Shown piece by piece: positions 24,806-34,500 of a stretch of DNA of 64,000 nt (its first letter is position 1; the number at the start of each line of letters is the position of its first letter). Origin of the DNA: Dietzia massiliensis. GTDB lineage: Bacteria; Actinomycetota; Actinomycetes; Mycobacteriales; Mycobacteriaceae. The stretch spans positions 1 to 64,000 of the forward strand of contig NZ_JAHBAV010000008.1 in the NCBI RefSeq assembly GCF_018390595.1. The letters run 5' to 3'. Made by a program: the position numbers and the translations under genes. Below the pieces are notes generated by a model. The model had not been told where the DNA came from. It made no database searches and worked only from the letters and a program-made list of their open reading frames with translations.

Positions 24806-25914
24806 ACCCGGTGCTCCTCCTCGGTGGTGCCGAGACCGGCGGTCTCGGTTCTGGTGGTCTCGGTTCTGGCGCTCTCGGATCGGGCGGGCTCGGGTCTGTC
24901 GGTCTCGGGCCTGTCGGTCTCGGACTCGGCGGCCCCGTCCGCGGCGGACTCGAGTCGGGGGTCCTCCGCCTTCCGCCCGGTCAGCGAGAGGAAGACGTCG
25001 TCCAGGCTCGGGCGCTGCAGGCCGATGTCGTCGAGCTCGATCCCGGCCTCCGTGAACGCCGCGGCGATCCCCGCGAGCGCGGACACCCCCTCCGACGGCG
25101 CGGTGAGGCGGCGCGCGTCGCGGTCGACGTGGAAGTCGGCGATACGGGTCGTCAACACCCGCGCGGCCTCGTCGACGTCCTCCGGACGCGACACCGTGAT
25201 CACGAGGCTGGCCGCCCCCGACCGGTCCTTGAGCTGCAGCGGCGTGCCCTCGGCGATGACACGTCCGTGGTCGATCACGATCACCCGGTCGGCGAGCTGA
25301 TCGGCCTCGTCGAGGTACTGGGTGGTGAGCAGCAGCGTGGTGCCGTCACGGACCAGTCCGCGCAGCACGTCCCACAGTTCGTTGCGCGACCGAGGGTCCA
25401 GCCCGGTGGTCGGCTCGTCGAGGAACAGCACCGGCGGGGCCGCCACGAGACTGGCCGCCAGGTCGAGGCGTCGCCGCATCCCGCCGGAGTAACTCTTGGC
25501 GACGCGGGTCGCCGCCTCGGTGAGCGAGAACTTCTCGAGCAGTTCGTCCGCCCGCGCCTTCACCGCCTTCTTCGGCAGCCCGTACAGGTCACCGATCAGC
25601 CGGAGGTTCTCCCGCCCGGTGAGCAGCTCGTCCACCGTGGCCGACTGGGCCGTCAGCCCCATCTTCTTGCGCACCAGTGCGGGTTCGGAGACGACGTCGT
25701 GGCCGGCCACCCGGGCGGTCCCCGAGGTCGGCGGGCTCAGGGTGGTCATCATCCGGATCGTGGTGGTCTTGCCGGAACCGTTCGGACCGAGCAGTCCGAG
25801 GACCGTCCCGGTGGGGACGGTGAACGAGATGTCGTCGACGGCGGTGAAGTCGCCGAATCGCTTGACGAGGTGTTCGGCCTCGATCGCCGGTGCGGACGTG
25901 GATCGGGTACTCAC
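24802..25914 (-). CDS. ABC transporter ATPase (DrrA-like)
   Basis: About 370 residues. Walker A GPNGSGKTT, signature YSGGMRRRLDLA, Walker B VLFLDEPTTGLDP and the H-loop region follow DrrA-type exporters. The conserved C-terminal segment LQRPSLDDVFLSLTGR is present. After it comes a tail of about 45 residues built from pentapeptide-like repeats rich in Glu, Thr, Arg and Ser. I prefer the GTG at 25914 (VSTRSTSAP); a TTG two codons earlier is the other option. Confidence 0.9.
   Translation of the reverse strand: MSTRSTSAPAIEAEHLVKRFGDFTAVDDISFTVPTGTVLGLLGPNGSGKTTTIRMMTTLSPPTSGTARVAGHDVVSEPALVRKKMGLTAQSATVDELLTGRENLRLIGDLYGLPKKAVKARADELLEKFSLTEAATRVAKSYSGGMRRRLDLAASLVAAPPVLFLDEPTTGLDPRSRNELWDVLRGLVRDGTTLLLTTQYLDEADQLADRVIVIDHGRVIAEGTPLQLKDRSGAASLVITVSRPEDVDEAARVLTTRIADFHVDRDARRLTAPSEGVSALAGIAAAFTEAGIELDDIGLQRPSLDDVFLSLTGRKAEDPRLESAADGAAESETDRPETDRPEPARSESARTETTRTETAGLGTTEEEHRV
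24841..24930. repeat. six imperfect 15-bp tandem repeats in the ATPase 3' end
   Basis: Units related to GGTCTCGGTTCTGGT are repeated six times in phase with the reading frame. They encode five-residue units (AESET, DRPET, DRPEP, ARSES, ARTET, TRTET) in the C-terminal tail. Confidence 0.8.
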
Positions 25915-26033
25915 CCTCAAAGGGTGGCCCGCACCCGTGATGTAGTCAACAGTCCCGCCGCGCTGTGCGGACAGATCCTGTCAGCAATGCGGCCCGCGGC
26001 ACCGGATCGGATGCCGGCGGACCCCGAGCGGCC

Positions 26034-26039
26034 TACCGT
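26034..26039 (+). promoter_or_regulatory. -10 element for a probably leaderless VOC-protein mRNA
   Basis: TACCGT ends 6 bases before the ATG at 26046. No ribosome binding site is present between them. Confidence 0.4.
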
Positions 26040-26045
26040 CGTGCC

Positions 26046-26441
26046 ATGCCCCGCATCGCCATCACCTCCGTCCACGTCGACGACCAGTCGCGTGCGCTGA
26101 GCTTTTACACCGAGGTCCTGGGGTTCGTCCTCAAGCACGACCTTCCCGCAGGCGAGTTCCGCTGGCTCACGGTGGTCGACCCGGGCGACCCGAACGGCAC
26201 CCAGCTGCTGCTCGAGCCCGACCAGCACCCCGCCGCCCGGGCCTACGTCACGGCGTTGCACGCCGACGGGATCCCCGCCGCGCAGTTCGAGGTGGACGAC
26301 ATCCACCGGGTACACACCGAGCTGCAGGAGCGGGGCGCGCGGATCGTGCAGCCGCCCACCGAGATGGGTCCGGTGTGGACGATGATCCTCGACGACACCT
26401 GCGGCAACCTCGTCCAGCTCGCCACCGCCCCGGACCTCTGA
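26046..26441 (+). CDS. VOC family (glyoxalase/bleomycin resistance-like) protein
   Basis: A 131-residue vicinal oxygen chelate protein. The first half holds ITSVHVDDQSRALSFYTEVLGF with His10, the second half ILDDTCGNLVQLA. One VOC module pair folds into a metal or ligand pocket. The enzymatic role is unknown. It stands alone, divergent from the ABC exporter genes across 130 bases. Confidence 0.85.
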   Translation: MPRIAITSVHVDDQSRALSFYTEVLGFVLKHDLPAGEFRWLTVVDPGDPNGTQLLLEPDQHPAARAYVTALHADGIPAAQFEVDDIHRVHTELQERGARIVQPPTEMGPVWTMILDDTCGNLVQLATAPDL

Positions 26442-26537
26442 GTCCCGGTTCCGCGGGGCCGCGCCCGTCTTCCGCGACGTATCGTGGGAGGCCGCCAGCG
26501 CCTTCCGATGCCCCAGACCAAAGGATGACCAGTACCC

Positions 26538-27368
26538 GTGAGCCCCCAGTCGACCATCCCACCGACCATCGCCCGTTCGTGGCTCCTGCTGCCCGCGGAC
26601 AAGTCCGAGCGTTTCGACGACGCCGTGAATTCCGAGATGGACGTGGTCGTCCTCGACGTGGAGGACGGGGTGCGGCAGTCCGAGAAGGAGCGCTCGCGCC
26701 GCGAGGTGCGCCAGTGGCTCGAGGCGGGCAACCACGCGTGGATCCGCATCAACGACGTCCGTTCCCCGGAGTGGGAGAAGGACCTCATGGCGCTGGGTCA
26801 CTGCCCCGGGCTGGACGGCGTGATGCTGGCCAAGACCGAGAACGCCGAACACGTCGCCCTCACCGCGTCCCGCATGGCCGAGGGCACCCCGATCGTCGCC
26901 CTGGTCGAGTCCGCGGACGGCCTGGCACAGGCGGCGGAGATCGCCAAGACCGACCAGGTGGTGCGCCTGGCGTTCGGCGTCGGGGACTACCGGCGCGACA
27001 CCGGCATCGGGTCCTCCCAGATCGCCCTGGCCTACACGCGTTCGCAGTTCGTCGTGGCCAGCCGGATCGCGCGCGTGGCCCCACCGATCGACGGGCCGAC
27101 CATCTCCAACGACACCCGCGTGCTCATGGACGCGGCGGAGCACGCCGTCGAGATGGGCATGACCGGCAAGCTGTGTCTCCGGGTCGACCAGGCGCCGTAC
27201 ATCAACGAGGTCCTCTCCCCCTCCGCCGCGGACGTCTCGTGGGCCGAGTCGGTCATCGACGAACTCGGTAACGGCGGCGAGCGCTGCCGCGACGGGTCGG
27301 ACCTGCCGCGCCTGGCCCGCGCGCAGAAGATCGCCCGGCTCGCGCAGGCGTACGCCGTCGCGCGCTGA
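26538..27368 (+). CDS. HpcH/HpaI aldolase / CitE-like lyase
   Basis: A 276-residue CitE-like TIM-barrel protein. Conserved parts are RSWLLLPADKSERF (substrate/CoA site), VVVLDVEDGVRQSEKERSR (metal and acid residues), WIRIND, GVMLAKTENAEHV and IVALVESADGLAQA. Members cleave or make malyl- or citramalyl-CoA-type compounds. The exact substrate is not clear. GTG start, with AAAGGA about 12 bases upstream. A strong terminator follows. Confidence 0.85.
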   Translation: MSPQSTIPPTIARSWLLLPADKSERFDDAVNSEMDVVVLDVEDGVRQSEKERSRREVRQWLEAGNHAWIRINDVRSPEWEKDLMALGHCPGLDGVMLAKTENAEHVALTASRMAEGTPIVALVESADGLAQAAEIAKTDQVVRLAFGVGDYRRDTGIGSSQIALAYTRSQFVVASRIARVAPPIDGPTISNDTRVLMDAAEHAVEMGMTGKLCLRVDQAPYINEVLSPSAADVSWAESVIDELGNGGERCRDGSDLPRLARAQKIARLAQAYAVAR

Positions 27369-27402
27369 CGGAAGCCTCGGGTACCTGGCTCGTCGCGGAC
27401 GT

Positions 27403-27439
27403 GACAGGGCCCCGGCCGCGATGCGGTCGGGGCCCTGTC
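27403..27439. terminator. bidirectional rho-independent-type terminator
   Basis: A 17-base stem (GACAGGGCCCCGGCCGC with GCGGTCGGGGCCCTGTC, one mismatch) and a 3-base loop lie between the converging CitE-like and sulfurtransferase genes. No long T run follows, as is usual in high-GC actinobacteria. Confidence 0.8.
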
Positions 27440-27471
27440 GTCGCTCCGGGTCGTTCAGCTGGTCGGTACGG

Positions 27472-28344
27472 TCAGCGGGGTGAGTCGCCGGTGACCAGCG
27501 GCAGGGCGGGATCGCCGGCCCACGCGGTCATCGAACCGTCGTACACCGCCACGTCCTCGCGGCCGGTCAGCGCCAGCGCGTGGGCGACTCCGGTGGCCGC
27601 GATGCCACCGCCGCAGTAGGTGACGACCGTGCGGTCCTCGTCCAGCAGCCCGGCGGCCTCGAACTCGGCACGCAGTTCCTCGAGCGGACGCAGCGTGCCG
27701 GTCTCAGGGTTCCGGAGGCGGGCCACCGGCAGGTTGATGCTGCCGGGGATGTGGCCGGGACGCCCGTACGAGGCGACGTCGCCGCGGTACGTGGCCTCGT
27801 CGAGGACGTTGACGAGGATCGTGTTCTCGTCGTCGAGGGCCGCGGCCACGTCCTCGGTGGACCGGATCAGCTCCGGCCGACGGACGCCCGTGAAGGTGCG
27901 CGGCGTCGGCACCGCGATCTCGTCGGTGACCTCGTAGCCCGCGGCCTTCCACGCCGGTAGGCCGCCGTCGAGGACCGCGACGTCGTCGAAGCCCTCGAAG
28001 CGCAGGTGCCACCAGAACCGGGTGGCCCAGAACCCCTCATGCTGGTCGTAGACCACCACGGTCGCGCCGTCCCCGATGCCGAGCCCGCTCGCGGCGGCCG
28101 CGAAACGCTCGTGATCCGGCGCGGTGGCGGGCAGGGGGCTGGACGGGTCCGCGAAGTCGCCAAGCAGGTCGGCGAACAGGGCACCGGGGATGTGCTCGGG
28201 CCGGTACGTCTCGAGGCCCGAGACCGGGCGCGGGGTACCGTCCGCGTCGGCGGTCAGGTGGGTGGTGGCGTCGACGACGACGAGGTCGGCGTCACCCAGG
28301 TGCTCGCGCAGCCACCCGGGGCTCACGGTGAGCGGAGTCGTCAT
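27472..28344 (-). CDS. two-domain sulfurtransferase (rhodanese / 3-mercaptopyruvate type)
   Basis: A 290-residue protein with two rhodanese domains. The N-terminal inactive domain has DATTHLTAD and VVYDQHEGFWATRFWWHLR. The C-terminal domain has the catalytic Cys near residue 243 in VVTYCGGGIAATG, and GRPGHIPGSINLP. It moves sulfane sulfur from thiosulfate or mercaptopyruvate to an acceptor. ATG at 28344 with AAGGA upstream. A 10-bp palindrome lies 40 bases upstream. Confidence 0.92.
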   Translation of the reverse strand: MTTPLTVSPGWLREHLGDADLVVVDATTHLTADADGTPRPVSGLETYRPEHIPGALFADLLGDFADPSSPLPATAPDHERFAAAASGLGIGDGATVVVYDQHEGFWATRFWWHLRFEGFDDVAVLDGGLPAWKAAGYEVTDEIAVPTPRTFTGVRRPELIRSTEDVAAALDDENTILVNVLDEATYRGDVASYGRPGHIPGSINLPVARLRNPETGTLRPLEELRAEFEAAGLLDEDRTVVTYCGGGIAATGVAHALALTGREDVAVYDGSMTAWAGDPALPLVTGDSPR

Positions 28345-28383
28345 GTCTCGTCCTTTCGATGGGGTACGCCCTTTCAAGGATAG

Positions 28384-28393
28384 ACAGATCTGT
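28384..28393. promoter_or_regulatory. perfect palindrome ACAGATCTGT upstream of the sulfurtransferase
   Basis: A 10-bp palindrome directly upstream of the sulfurtransferase gene and abutting the aldehyde dehydrogenase stop. It is a possible TetR-type operator. No regulator gene is adjacent. Confidence 0.3.
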
Positions 28394-29752
28394 TCAGCTG
28401 ACGCGCTGGAGCCGCACGTTGGCGAACTCGGTCAGGCCCCATCGGCCCAACTCACGCCCGTACCCGGAGCGCTTCACGCCGCCGAACGGTAGCCCCGGCA
28501 TGGTGGTGCCGTGCTCGTTGACGTAGGCCATGCCCACCTCGAGACGCTCCGCCACCTCGGAGGCGCGCTCGGTGTCTGTCCCCCACACGGATCCGGACAG
28601 CCCGAAGTGGGTGTCGTTCGCGATGCGCACGGCCTCGTCGACGGAGTCGTAGGTGTACACCATCGCGACGGGGCCGAAGATCTCCTCGCGGTAGGCGTCC
28701 ATCTCCTCGGTGATACCGGTGAGGATGGTGGGCTGCATGAACGCGCCGGGCCGGTCGATCGCCGCGCCGCCCGTGACGAGCGTCGCGCCCTGCCGCACGG
28801 CCGTCTCGACCTGCTCGACGACGCCGTCGCGGGCGTCCTCGGACGAAAGCGGCCCGAGCTCCGTGCCCTCGTCGGCGGCGGGCCCGACGGTCAGCTCCTC
28901 GTAGAGATTCTTCAGCCGACCGAGGAAGTCGTCCTCGAGCTGCGACGGAACGAAGATCCGCTTGGGCGAGTTGCACGCCTGCCCGCAGTTCGACAGCCGT
29001 GCCCGTCCCACGGTCTCGGTGAGCTCGTCGAGGTCGTCCGCGTCGAGGATGATGAGCGGGTCGGACCCGCCGAGTTCCAGCACGCTGGGCTTGAGGTTCT
29101 CCGCGGCCACCGTGGCCACCGCGGCGCCGGCTCCCTCGCTCCCGGTGAGGGAGACGCCCTTGATCCGGGGGTCGGCGATCATCTCGGCGACCGTGTCGCT
29201 GGAGGCGTAGACGTTGACGAAGACGTCCTCGGGTAGGCCCGCCGCGCGCTGCACCTTCTCGATGGCCGCGGACGACCGGGCACAGATGCTGGCGTGCTTG
29301 AGCACGACGGTGTTGCCGAGCAGCAGATTGGGCGCGGCGAACCGGGCGACCTGGTAGTAGGGGTAGTTCCACGGCATGATCCCCACCAGCGGCCCGACGG
29401 GCTCGTAGGTGACCCGGTTGAGACGCGCCTCGGGCACGTCCAGCGACTCGGGCTCCAGGACGGCGGGACCGTGCTCGCCGTACCAGCGGTAGATCGACGC
29501 CGCGAGCTCCACCTCGCCCTGCGCCTGGTCGGGCAGCTTGCCCATCTCGGTGGTGATCGCCTTACCGAGTTCTTCGCGGTGCTCGTCGAAGGCGTCGGCG
29601 ATCGCCACCAGGATGCGGGCCCGCTCGGCCAGGTCGGTGGCGCGCCAGGTGGCGAATCCCCCGGTGACCGTGTCCAGGACGCCGTCGACGTCGCGGATCT
29701 GTTCGTATTCGCGGTCGGTCCGACCGGTGGACGGGTCGTGCGTGACGTACAT
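28394..29752 (-). CDS. aldehyde dehydrogenase, succinate-semialdehyde dehydrogenase-like
   Basis: A 452-residue NAD(P)-dependent aldehyde dehydrogenase. The oxyanion Asn is in IMPWNYPYYQ, the general base Glu in LELGGSDPLI, and the catalytic Cys in NCGQACNSPKR. The length and motifs suit the short SSADH class (GabD2-like). ATG at 29752 with a GGAGG-type site upstream. The gene lies between the sulfurtransferase and the ESX locus, with no sign of a shared operon with the latter. Confidence 0.9.
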   Translation of the reverse strand: MYVTHDPSTGRTDREYEQIRDVDGVLDTVTGGFATWRATDLAERARILVAIADAFDEHREELGKAITTEMGKLPDQAQGEVELAASIYRWYGEHGPAVLEPESLDVPEARLNRVTYEPVGPLVGIMPWNYPYYQVARFAAPNLLLGNTVVLKHASICARSSAAIEKVQRAAGLPEDVFVNVYASSDTVAEMIADPRIKGVSLTGSEGAGAAVATVAAENLKPSVLELGGSDPLIILDADDLDELTETVGRARLSNCGQACNSPKRIFVPSQLEDDFLGRLKNLYEELTVGPAADEGTELGPLSSEDARDGVVEQVETAVRQGATLVTGGAAIDRPGAFMQPTILTGITEEMDAYREEIFGPVAMVYTYDSVDEAVRIANDTHFGLSGSVWGTDTERASEVAERLEVGMAYVNEHGTTMPGLPFGGVKRSGYGRELGRWGLTEFANVRLQRVS

Positions 29753-29850
29753 GCGGTCCTCCCTCTTCTCGCGGCGGCCGGTGGTGGTGCCCGGTCGTGT
29801 GCCGCGACGGTAGGCGGCGGGTCGGACCGGTGCATCCGGTCGGTGCGCCC

Positions 29851-29885
29851 CGACCCCGCCTCCGCAGTGGTGCGGGACGGGGTCG
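29851..29885 (-). terminator. terminator downstream of the ESX-4-type operon
   Basis: Nested stem: CGACCCCG pairs with CGGGGTCG, and inside it CCGCA-GTGG-TGCGG. It lies 35-70 bases beyond the stop of the last esx gene on the minus strand. Confidence 0.65.
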
Positions 29886-29919
29886 CAGGAGGTCGGACGT
29901 GGGTGTCGGGGCCGGTGGG

Positions 29920-30213
29920 TCAGCCCCAGCCCTGGGCGGCACGACGATCCGCGTCGGCCATGCCCTGGTTGCCCTGGGCGGCGGCGCGGGAGATCTCGGC
30001 GAGCATCGCCTGCAGCGCTGCCGCGGCCTGGTCCCAGTCGTTCTGGTGCGCCTGGTAGGCGACCGCGGCGTCGCCCTCCCACTCTGCGACCAGCGGGGCG
30101 AGGTAGGCCTTGAGGTCGTCGAGAGTGGTGCGCAGGTTGGTGGACGCCTGCGCGACCTGGCCGACGAGGGCCTCGATCGGGCCGTGGTTGTAGGTGATCT
30201 GTCCAGAGGTCAT
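29920..30213 (-). CDS. esxT: WXG100 family protein (EsxT-position)
   Basis: A 97-residue WXG100 protein. The turn motif is W45-E46-G47 between two helices. It forms a pair with the next gene upstream and is expected to be secreted as a heterodimer by the adjacent ESX machine. No Y-x-x-x-D/E export signal is seen near either C-terminus of the pair. The symbol is by position, matching Rv3444c of M. tuberculosis. ATG at 30213. Confidence 0.88.
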   Translation of the reverse strand: MTSGQITYNHGPIEALVGQVAQASTNLRTTLDDLKAYLAPLVAEWEGDAAVAYQAHQNDWDQAAAALQAMLAEISRAAAQGNQGMADADRRAAQGWG

Positions 30214-30246
30214 GACGGTCCCTTCCGGTGGTGGTGGTGTCGGCGA

Positions 30247-30567
30247 TCAGAGGTTGAGCGGGCCGGTGCCGCCGGCCCGGGTGATGAGGGCGGCCGAGTC
30301 CTGGTCCGCGGCGTCGAACGACGAGCTGTTGGTCCGCATCGTCTCCGAGATCCCGGCGAGGGCGTTGTTGAGCTTGGCGCTCTGCTGCTGCCACTCGGTC
30401 ATGATCTGGGTGAAGCGTGCCTGCGCGGCGCCGCGCCACACCGAGCCGCCGAGCTGGGACACCGAGTCCCGCACGGTGCCGAGCAGCCGGTCGATCTCGA
30501 GGTTCACGTCGTCGACCCTCCTGGCCGCCGTGTCCATGGTCCCGATGTGGGTGTTGAACCCGGTCAT
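30247..30567 (-). CDS. esxU: WXG100 family protein (EsxU-position)
   Basis: A 106-residue WXG100 protein with the turn W44-R45-G46 (SVWRGAAQ). ATG at 30567 is set by GGGGAGG 6 bases upstream. It lies 33 bases upstream of its partner. The C-terminus (ITRAGGTGPLNL) carries no Tyr, so the usual YxxxD/E motif is missing. The symbol is by position, matching Rv3445c. Confidence 0.88.
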   Translation of the reverse strand: MTGFNTHIGTMDTAARRVDDVNLEIDRLLGTVRDSVSQLGGSVWRGAAQARFTQIMTEWQQQSAKLNNALAGISETMRTNSSSFDAADQDSAALITRAGGTGPLNL

Positions 30568-30679
30568 CTCGTCCTCCCCTGTGGTCGCTGCGGACTCCCC
30601 TTCTGGGTCCGTCACAGTGTTCGACGCGGCCGCGAGGCCGTTCGGTTCCACGGGATCGGGAAAATCTCCGTCGGGGTCG

Positions 30680-31525
30680 TCAGGAGGTGGCGTAGAGCCG
30701 GGCCGCCGCCTCGACCGGCGCGACCTCGGGTACGACGAACGACAGCAGGCGGGCCCGGTCGCACGCGTCCACGACCCGCTCGGCGACCCGGCCGCGCACG
30801 AGGACCTCCGCTGACCCGGTGGCCGCCTCGCGCCGCCGGCGCCGCAGGCCGGTGACCGCGTCGAGGATGCGCGCCACCTCGTCGTCGGCGGCCGTGTCGC
30901 GGAACGGGTCGCGGCGCTGCACCACGGCGCGGTCGACCAGGGTCAGTCCGCCGCGCGCGCGTTCGACGAGCGAGACCGTGGTGCGTGTGCGGGAGACTTC
31001 CACGCACACCGCCCAGCGCGCCGACGACGACGGGAGCGCCTCGGCCGTGACCAGGGCTGAGCGGACCACGCGGGCGGCGACCCCCACGCCCCGGGCGGCG
31101 GCCACGAGCCGGGTGGTGCGGCTCGTCCCCCAGTCGCTGGGCACCACCAGCACCGCGGCGTCGCCGTCACCGTCACCGGAACCGTCGCCGGGCCCGGTCC
31201 CGGCCCAGCGCAGTGCGCGCGCCACGGGGGCCGCGAGGAGCTCGGGGACGGGCACCGAGAGGCCGGCGACATCCACGCGGTCGCGGTGCGCGTGGGCGAC
31301 GGGGTCCGCGAGACACCGGGCCGGGAAGCGGGCGGCGGCCGCGTCGGCCCGATCCGAGCACTCGATGCGGTCGCCACCGGGCGGGAGCGCCGATCCGTCG
31401 AGGCCGGCGAGGACGGAGGCGGGGGCGACCACCGGGGACAGCACCGCCGAGGCGGACGCCGCCGCGACGGCCAACCCCGAGCAGGACAGGTCGACGGCCA
31501 GGGTCGCCGCCCGCGAGTCGGTCAC
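30680..31525 (-). CDS. type VII secretion-associated protein, Rv3446c-like
   Basis: A 281-residue protein in the position of Rv3446c of the M. tuberculosis ESX-4 locus, between eccC and the esx pair. Such proteins are named type VII secretion-associated and have no known biochemical role. Visible features: an N-terminal DLSCSGLAVAAAS resembling the start of an actin/ASKHA-type fold, an Asp/Gly repeat (GDGSGDGDGD) near residue 115, and a basic RRRRREA stretch near residue 230. GTG start overlaps the eccC stop as GTGA. Confidence 0.75.
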   Translation of the reverse strand: MTDSRAATLAVDLSCSGLAVAAASASAVLSPVVAPASVLAGLDGSALPPGGDRIECSDRADAAAARFPARCLADPVAHAHRDRVDVAGLSVPVPELLAAPVARALRWAGTGPGDGSGDGDGDAAVLVVPSDWGTSRTTRLVAAARGVGVAARVVRSALVTAEALPSSSARWAVCVEVSRTRTTVSLVERARGGLTLVDRAVVQRRDPFRDTAADDEVARILDAVTGLRRRRREAATGSAEVLVRGRVAERVVDACDRARLLSFVVPEVAPVEAAARLYATS

Positions 31526-34500
31526 GGTTCGGACAGGGCGGTCTGGACCAGCCGCACGCCGCCGTCACGGGTGATGAGCCGTCCCCTCCCGGCCGGCAGC
31601 GGGCCGGGTCGCACGCCGCCGAGCAGCGGTCCCTCCTCGCGGCTGCCGGACATGACGAATCCCGCGCCGCCCAGGTCGCGAATCCGGGCCACGAAGGGGT
31701 CGAAGAGCGCGCGCGAGGCGCCGGCGCTGCGCCGGGCCAGGACGACCGACAGGCCGATGTCGCGAGCGTGCGGCAGGAAGCGCGCCAGGGGCTGCAGCGG
31801 GTTGCCCCCGCCCGTGATGACGAGGTCGAGGTCGTCGACGAGGAGGTAGATCCTGGGTCCGCTCCACCACGACCGCGCGCGCAGCTCCTCGGCCGTGACG
31901 TCGGCGCCGGGCATGCGCTCCTCGAGGACCTGCGCCAGGTGCCCGACCATGGGGACGAGGGCCGTCTCGGTGGGCGCGTATCCCGCGAGGTGGTCCCCGG
32001 TGACCTCGCCGAGCATCGTGCGCCGGTAGTCCACCACGATGAGCTTGGTGTGCTCGGGGGTGTTCCCCGCGACCAGCCCCCGGGACAGCGACCGCAGGAG
32101 GGAGGTCTTCCCGCACTCCGAGTCGCCCAGCACCAGCATGAGGGGGTCGCCCTCGAGGTCGGCGTAGACCACCGTGAGATCGGCCTCGTCCACGCCGAGC
32201 GGGACGCGGGTGCGACGACCGTCGGCGTCGGGGCGGGCCAGGCTCGCGACCTGCGCGTAGGGCAGCACCTCGGGCAGCATCCGGACGGGGGCGGCACCGA
32301 CGTCACCCACGCGGGCGCGCCACCGCCGGGCGAGGTGACGCGAGGCCTCGGCGGTCGCGTCGGCCATGCCCTCCGGGTCGACGCGACCGTCGAGCCGGGG
32401 CTGGTAGACGAGCATGTGATCGCGGGCGCGGGTGAGTCCCCGCCCCGGGGCGGCCGGGACCGTCATCGCCGCGCGCCGGTCGATCATGGAGTCGGTGGGA
32501 TCGCCCAGCCGCAGCTCCACCCTCGTGCCCAGGGCGTCGCGCAGCGCCGGCCGCAGGTCCGCCCAGCGGGAGGCGGACAGCACCACGTGGATGCCGTAGG
32601 ACAGCCCGTCCGCGGCCAGCCCCAGGACCACGGCCTCGAGGTCCTCGAACTCGGTGCGCAGGGCCTGCCACCCGTCGAGCACCAGCAGGACGTCGGGGTA
32701 TTCCGTCACGGGGCGCCCGGTCCGCTCGACCACGCGGCGGCGCGCCTGGTCGACGGAGGTGATGCCCGCCTCGCGGAAGGCGGTCTCGCGACGGCGGCGC
32801 TCGGCGTCCACCTCGGCGATCGTGCGCCGGATCCTCTCCTCCTCACCGCGGCGGGCGACCCCGCCCACGTGCGGCAGGTCCGCGACCGACTGCAGCAGTC
32901 CGCCGCCGAGGTCCACGACGTACACCGACAGCCGGTCGGGCTCGGTGGTCGCGGCCGCGGACAGCACGAGGGTGCACAGTGTCGTCGACTTGCCGGAGCG
33001 GGTGCCGCCGACGACGGCGACGTTGCCGTCGGCCCCGGACAGGTCCACATACCAGGTGTCGCGGCGCTGCTCGAACGGCAGGTCCACCTCGGCGAGCGGG
33101 AACCGCAGCCCGGCCGGCCGGGCGGCCGAGATCGAGGTCCCCGTCGGGTCGGTCCCCGTCGGTTCGGTGCCCAGCGGTTCGGCGCCCGTCGGTTCGGTGC
33201 CCACAGCCGAGTCCAGCGGGGCGCCCTCCCCCAGCGGAGCCAGCCACACCTCGTGCGCGGGTCGGCCGTGCCCGGCGAGTCGGCCCACCAGGACGTCGAG
33301 CAGGCTCGCCGACTCCCCCGCGCCGTCGGCGTCCGCGGCGTCGCCGGGAACGAGGTCCTCGTCATCGTCGTCGCCTCCGACCACCACCGGTGGGGTCGGT
33401 ACCGGCATGTACCAGGCGGTGAACGGCCGCACCGCCGCGCGGGCGGCGACCGTGGCCACCGTGGAACCATCGAGGCGTCGGTCCTCGGTGTACGGACCGG
33501 AGACATAGGCGGCGTCGAACCGCACCGGGTCGCCGGCGTCCACCTTGAGGTAGCCGGCGCCCGGGGTCGCGGGCAGGTGGTAGGCGTCGGTCACGCCCAG
33601 AACCGTGCGGGACTCGGTGGCCGAGAACGTCTTGAGCGCGATCCGGTAGGACAGGTGGCTGTCCAGTCCGCGCAGCCGCCCCTCCTCGAGGCGCTGGGAG
33701 GCGAGCAGCAGGTGGATGTGCAGGGAGCGCCCGAGCCGTCCGATCGTGAGGAACAGTTCGGCGAACTCGGGCTTGGAGGACAGCAGCTCGGAGAACTCGT
33801 CGACCACGATCACCAGCGCGGGGAGCGGGTCCAGCGGCGCGCCCTTGGCGCGGGCGGCCTCGTACTCCGCCACGTTCGAGTAGTTGCCGGCCGCGCGGAG
33901 CACCTCCTGGCGCCGGGTGAGCTCCCCCTCGAGGGCGTCCCGCATGCGGTCCACCATGGTGATCTCGGCCTGCAGGTTGGTGATGACCGCGGCGACGTGC
34001 GCCAGCGGCTCCAGCCCGAGGAACGTGGCGCCGCCCTTGAAGTCCACCAGCACGAGATTGAGCGAATCGGGGTCGTGGGTGGCGACCAGACCCAGCACGA
34101 GGGTGCGCAGGAACTCGGACTTGCCGGACCCAGTCGCGCCGATGCACAGCCCGTGCGGTCCCATGCCGCCGTGCGCGGCCTCCTTGAGGTCGAGCTCCAC
34201 GGGCGCGCCGTCGGGGCTGACCCCCACGGGCACGCGCAGCCGGTCGCGCTCGCCGCGGCGCCGCCACGCCACCGCCGGGTCGACCTGGGTGGCCACGCCG
34301 ATCCCCAGCAGGTCGGGCAGGCCGGGCGCGCGGCGGGTCGAGGTGGAGCCGTCGGCGTGCGTCACCGTGTCGGCGGGCCGGTAGCGCGACAGCGCCATGG
34401 CCAGGCGCTCGGCCTCCGGCAGGCTCATCGCGTCGACCCGCGCGACCTCCTCCTCGCCGGACTCGGTGCGGACGCGCGCCACGCGGTCGTCACCGACGCG

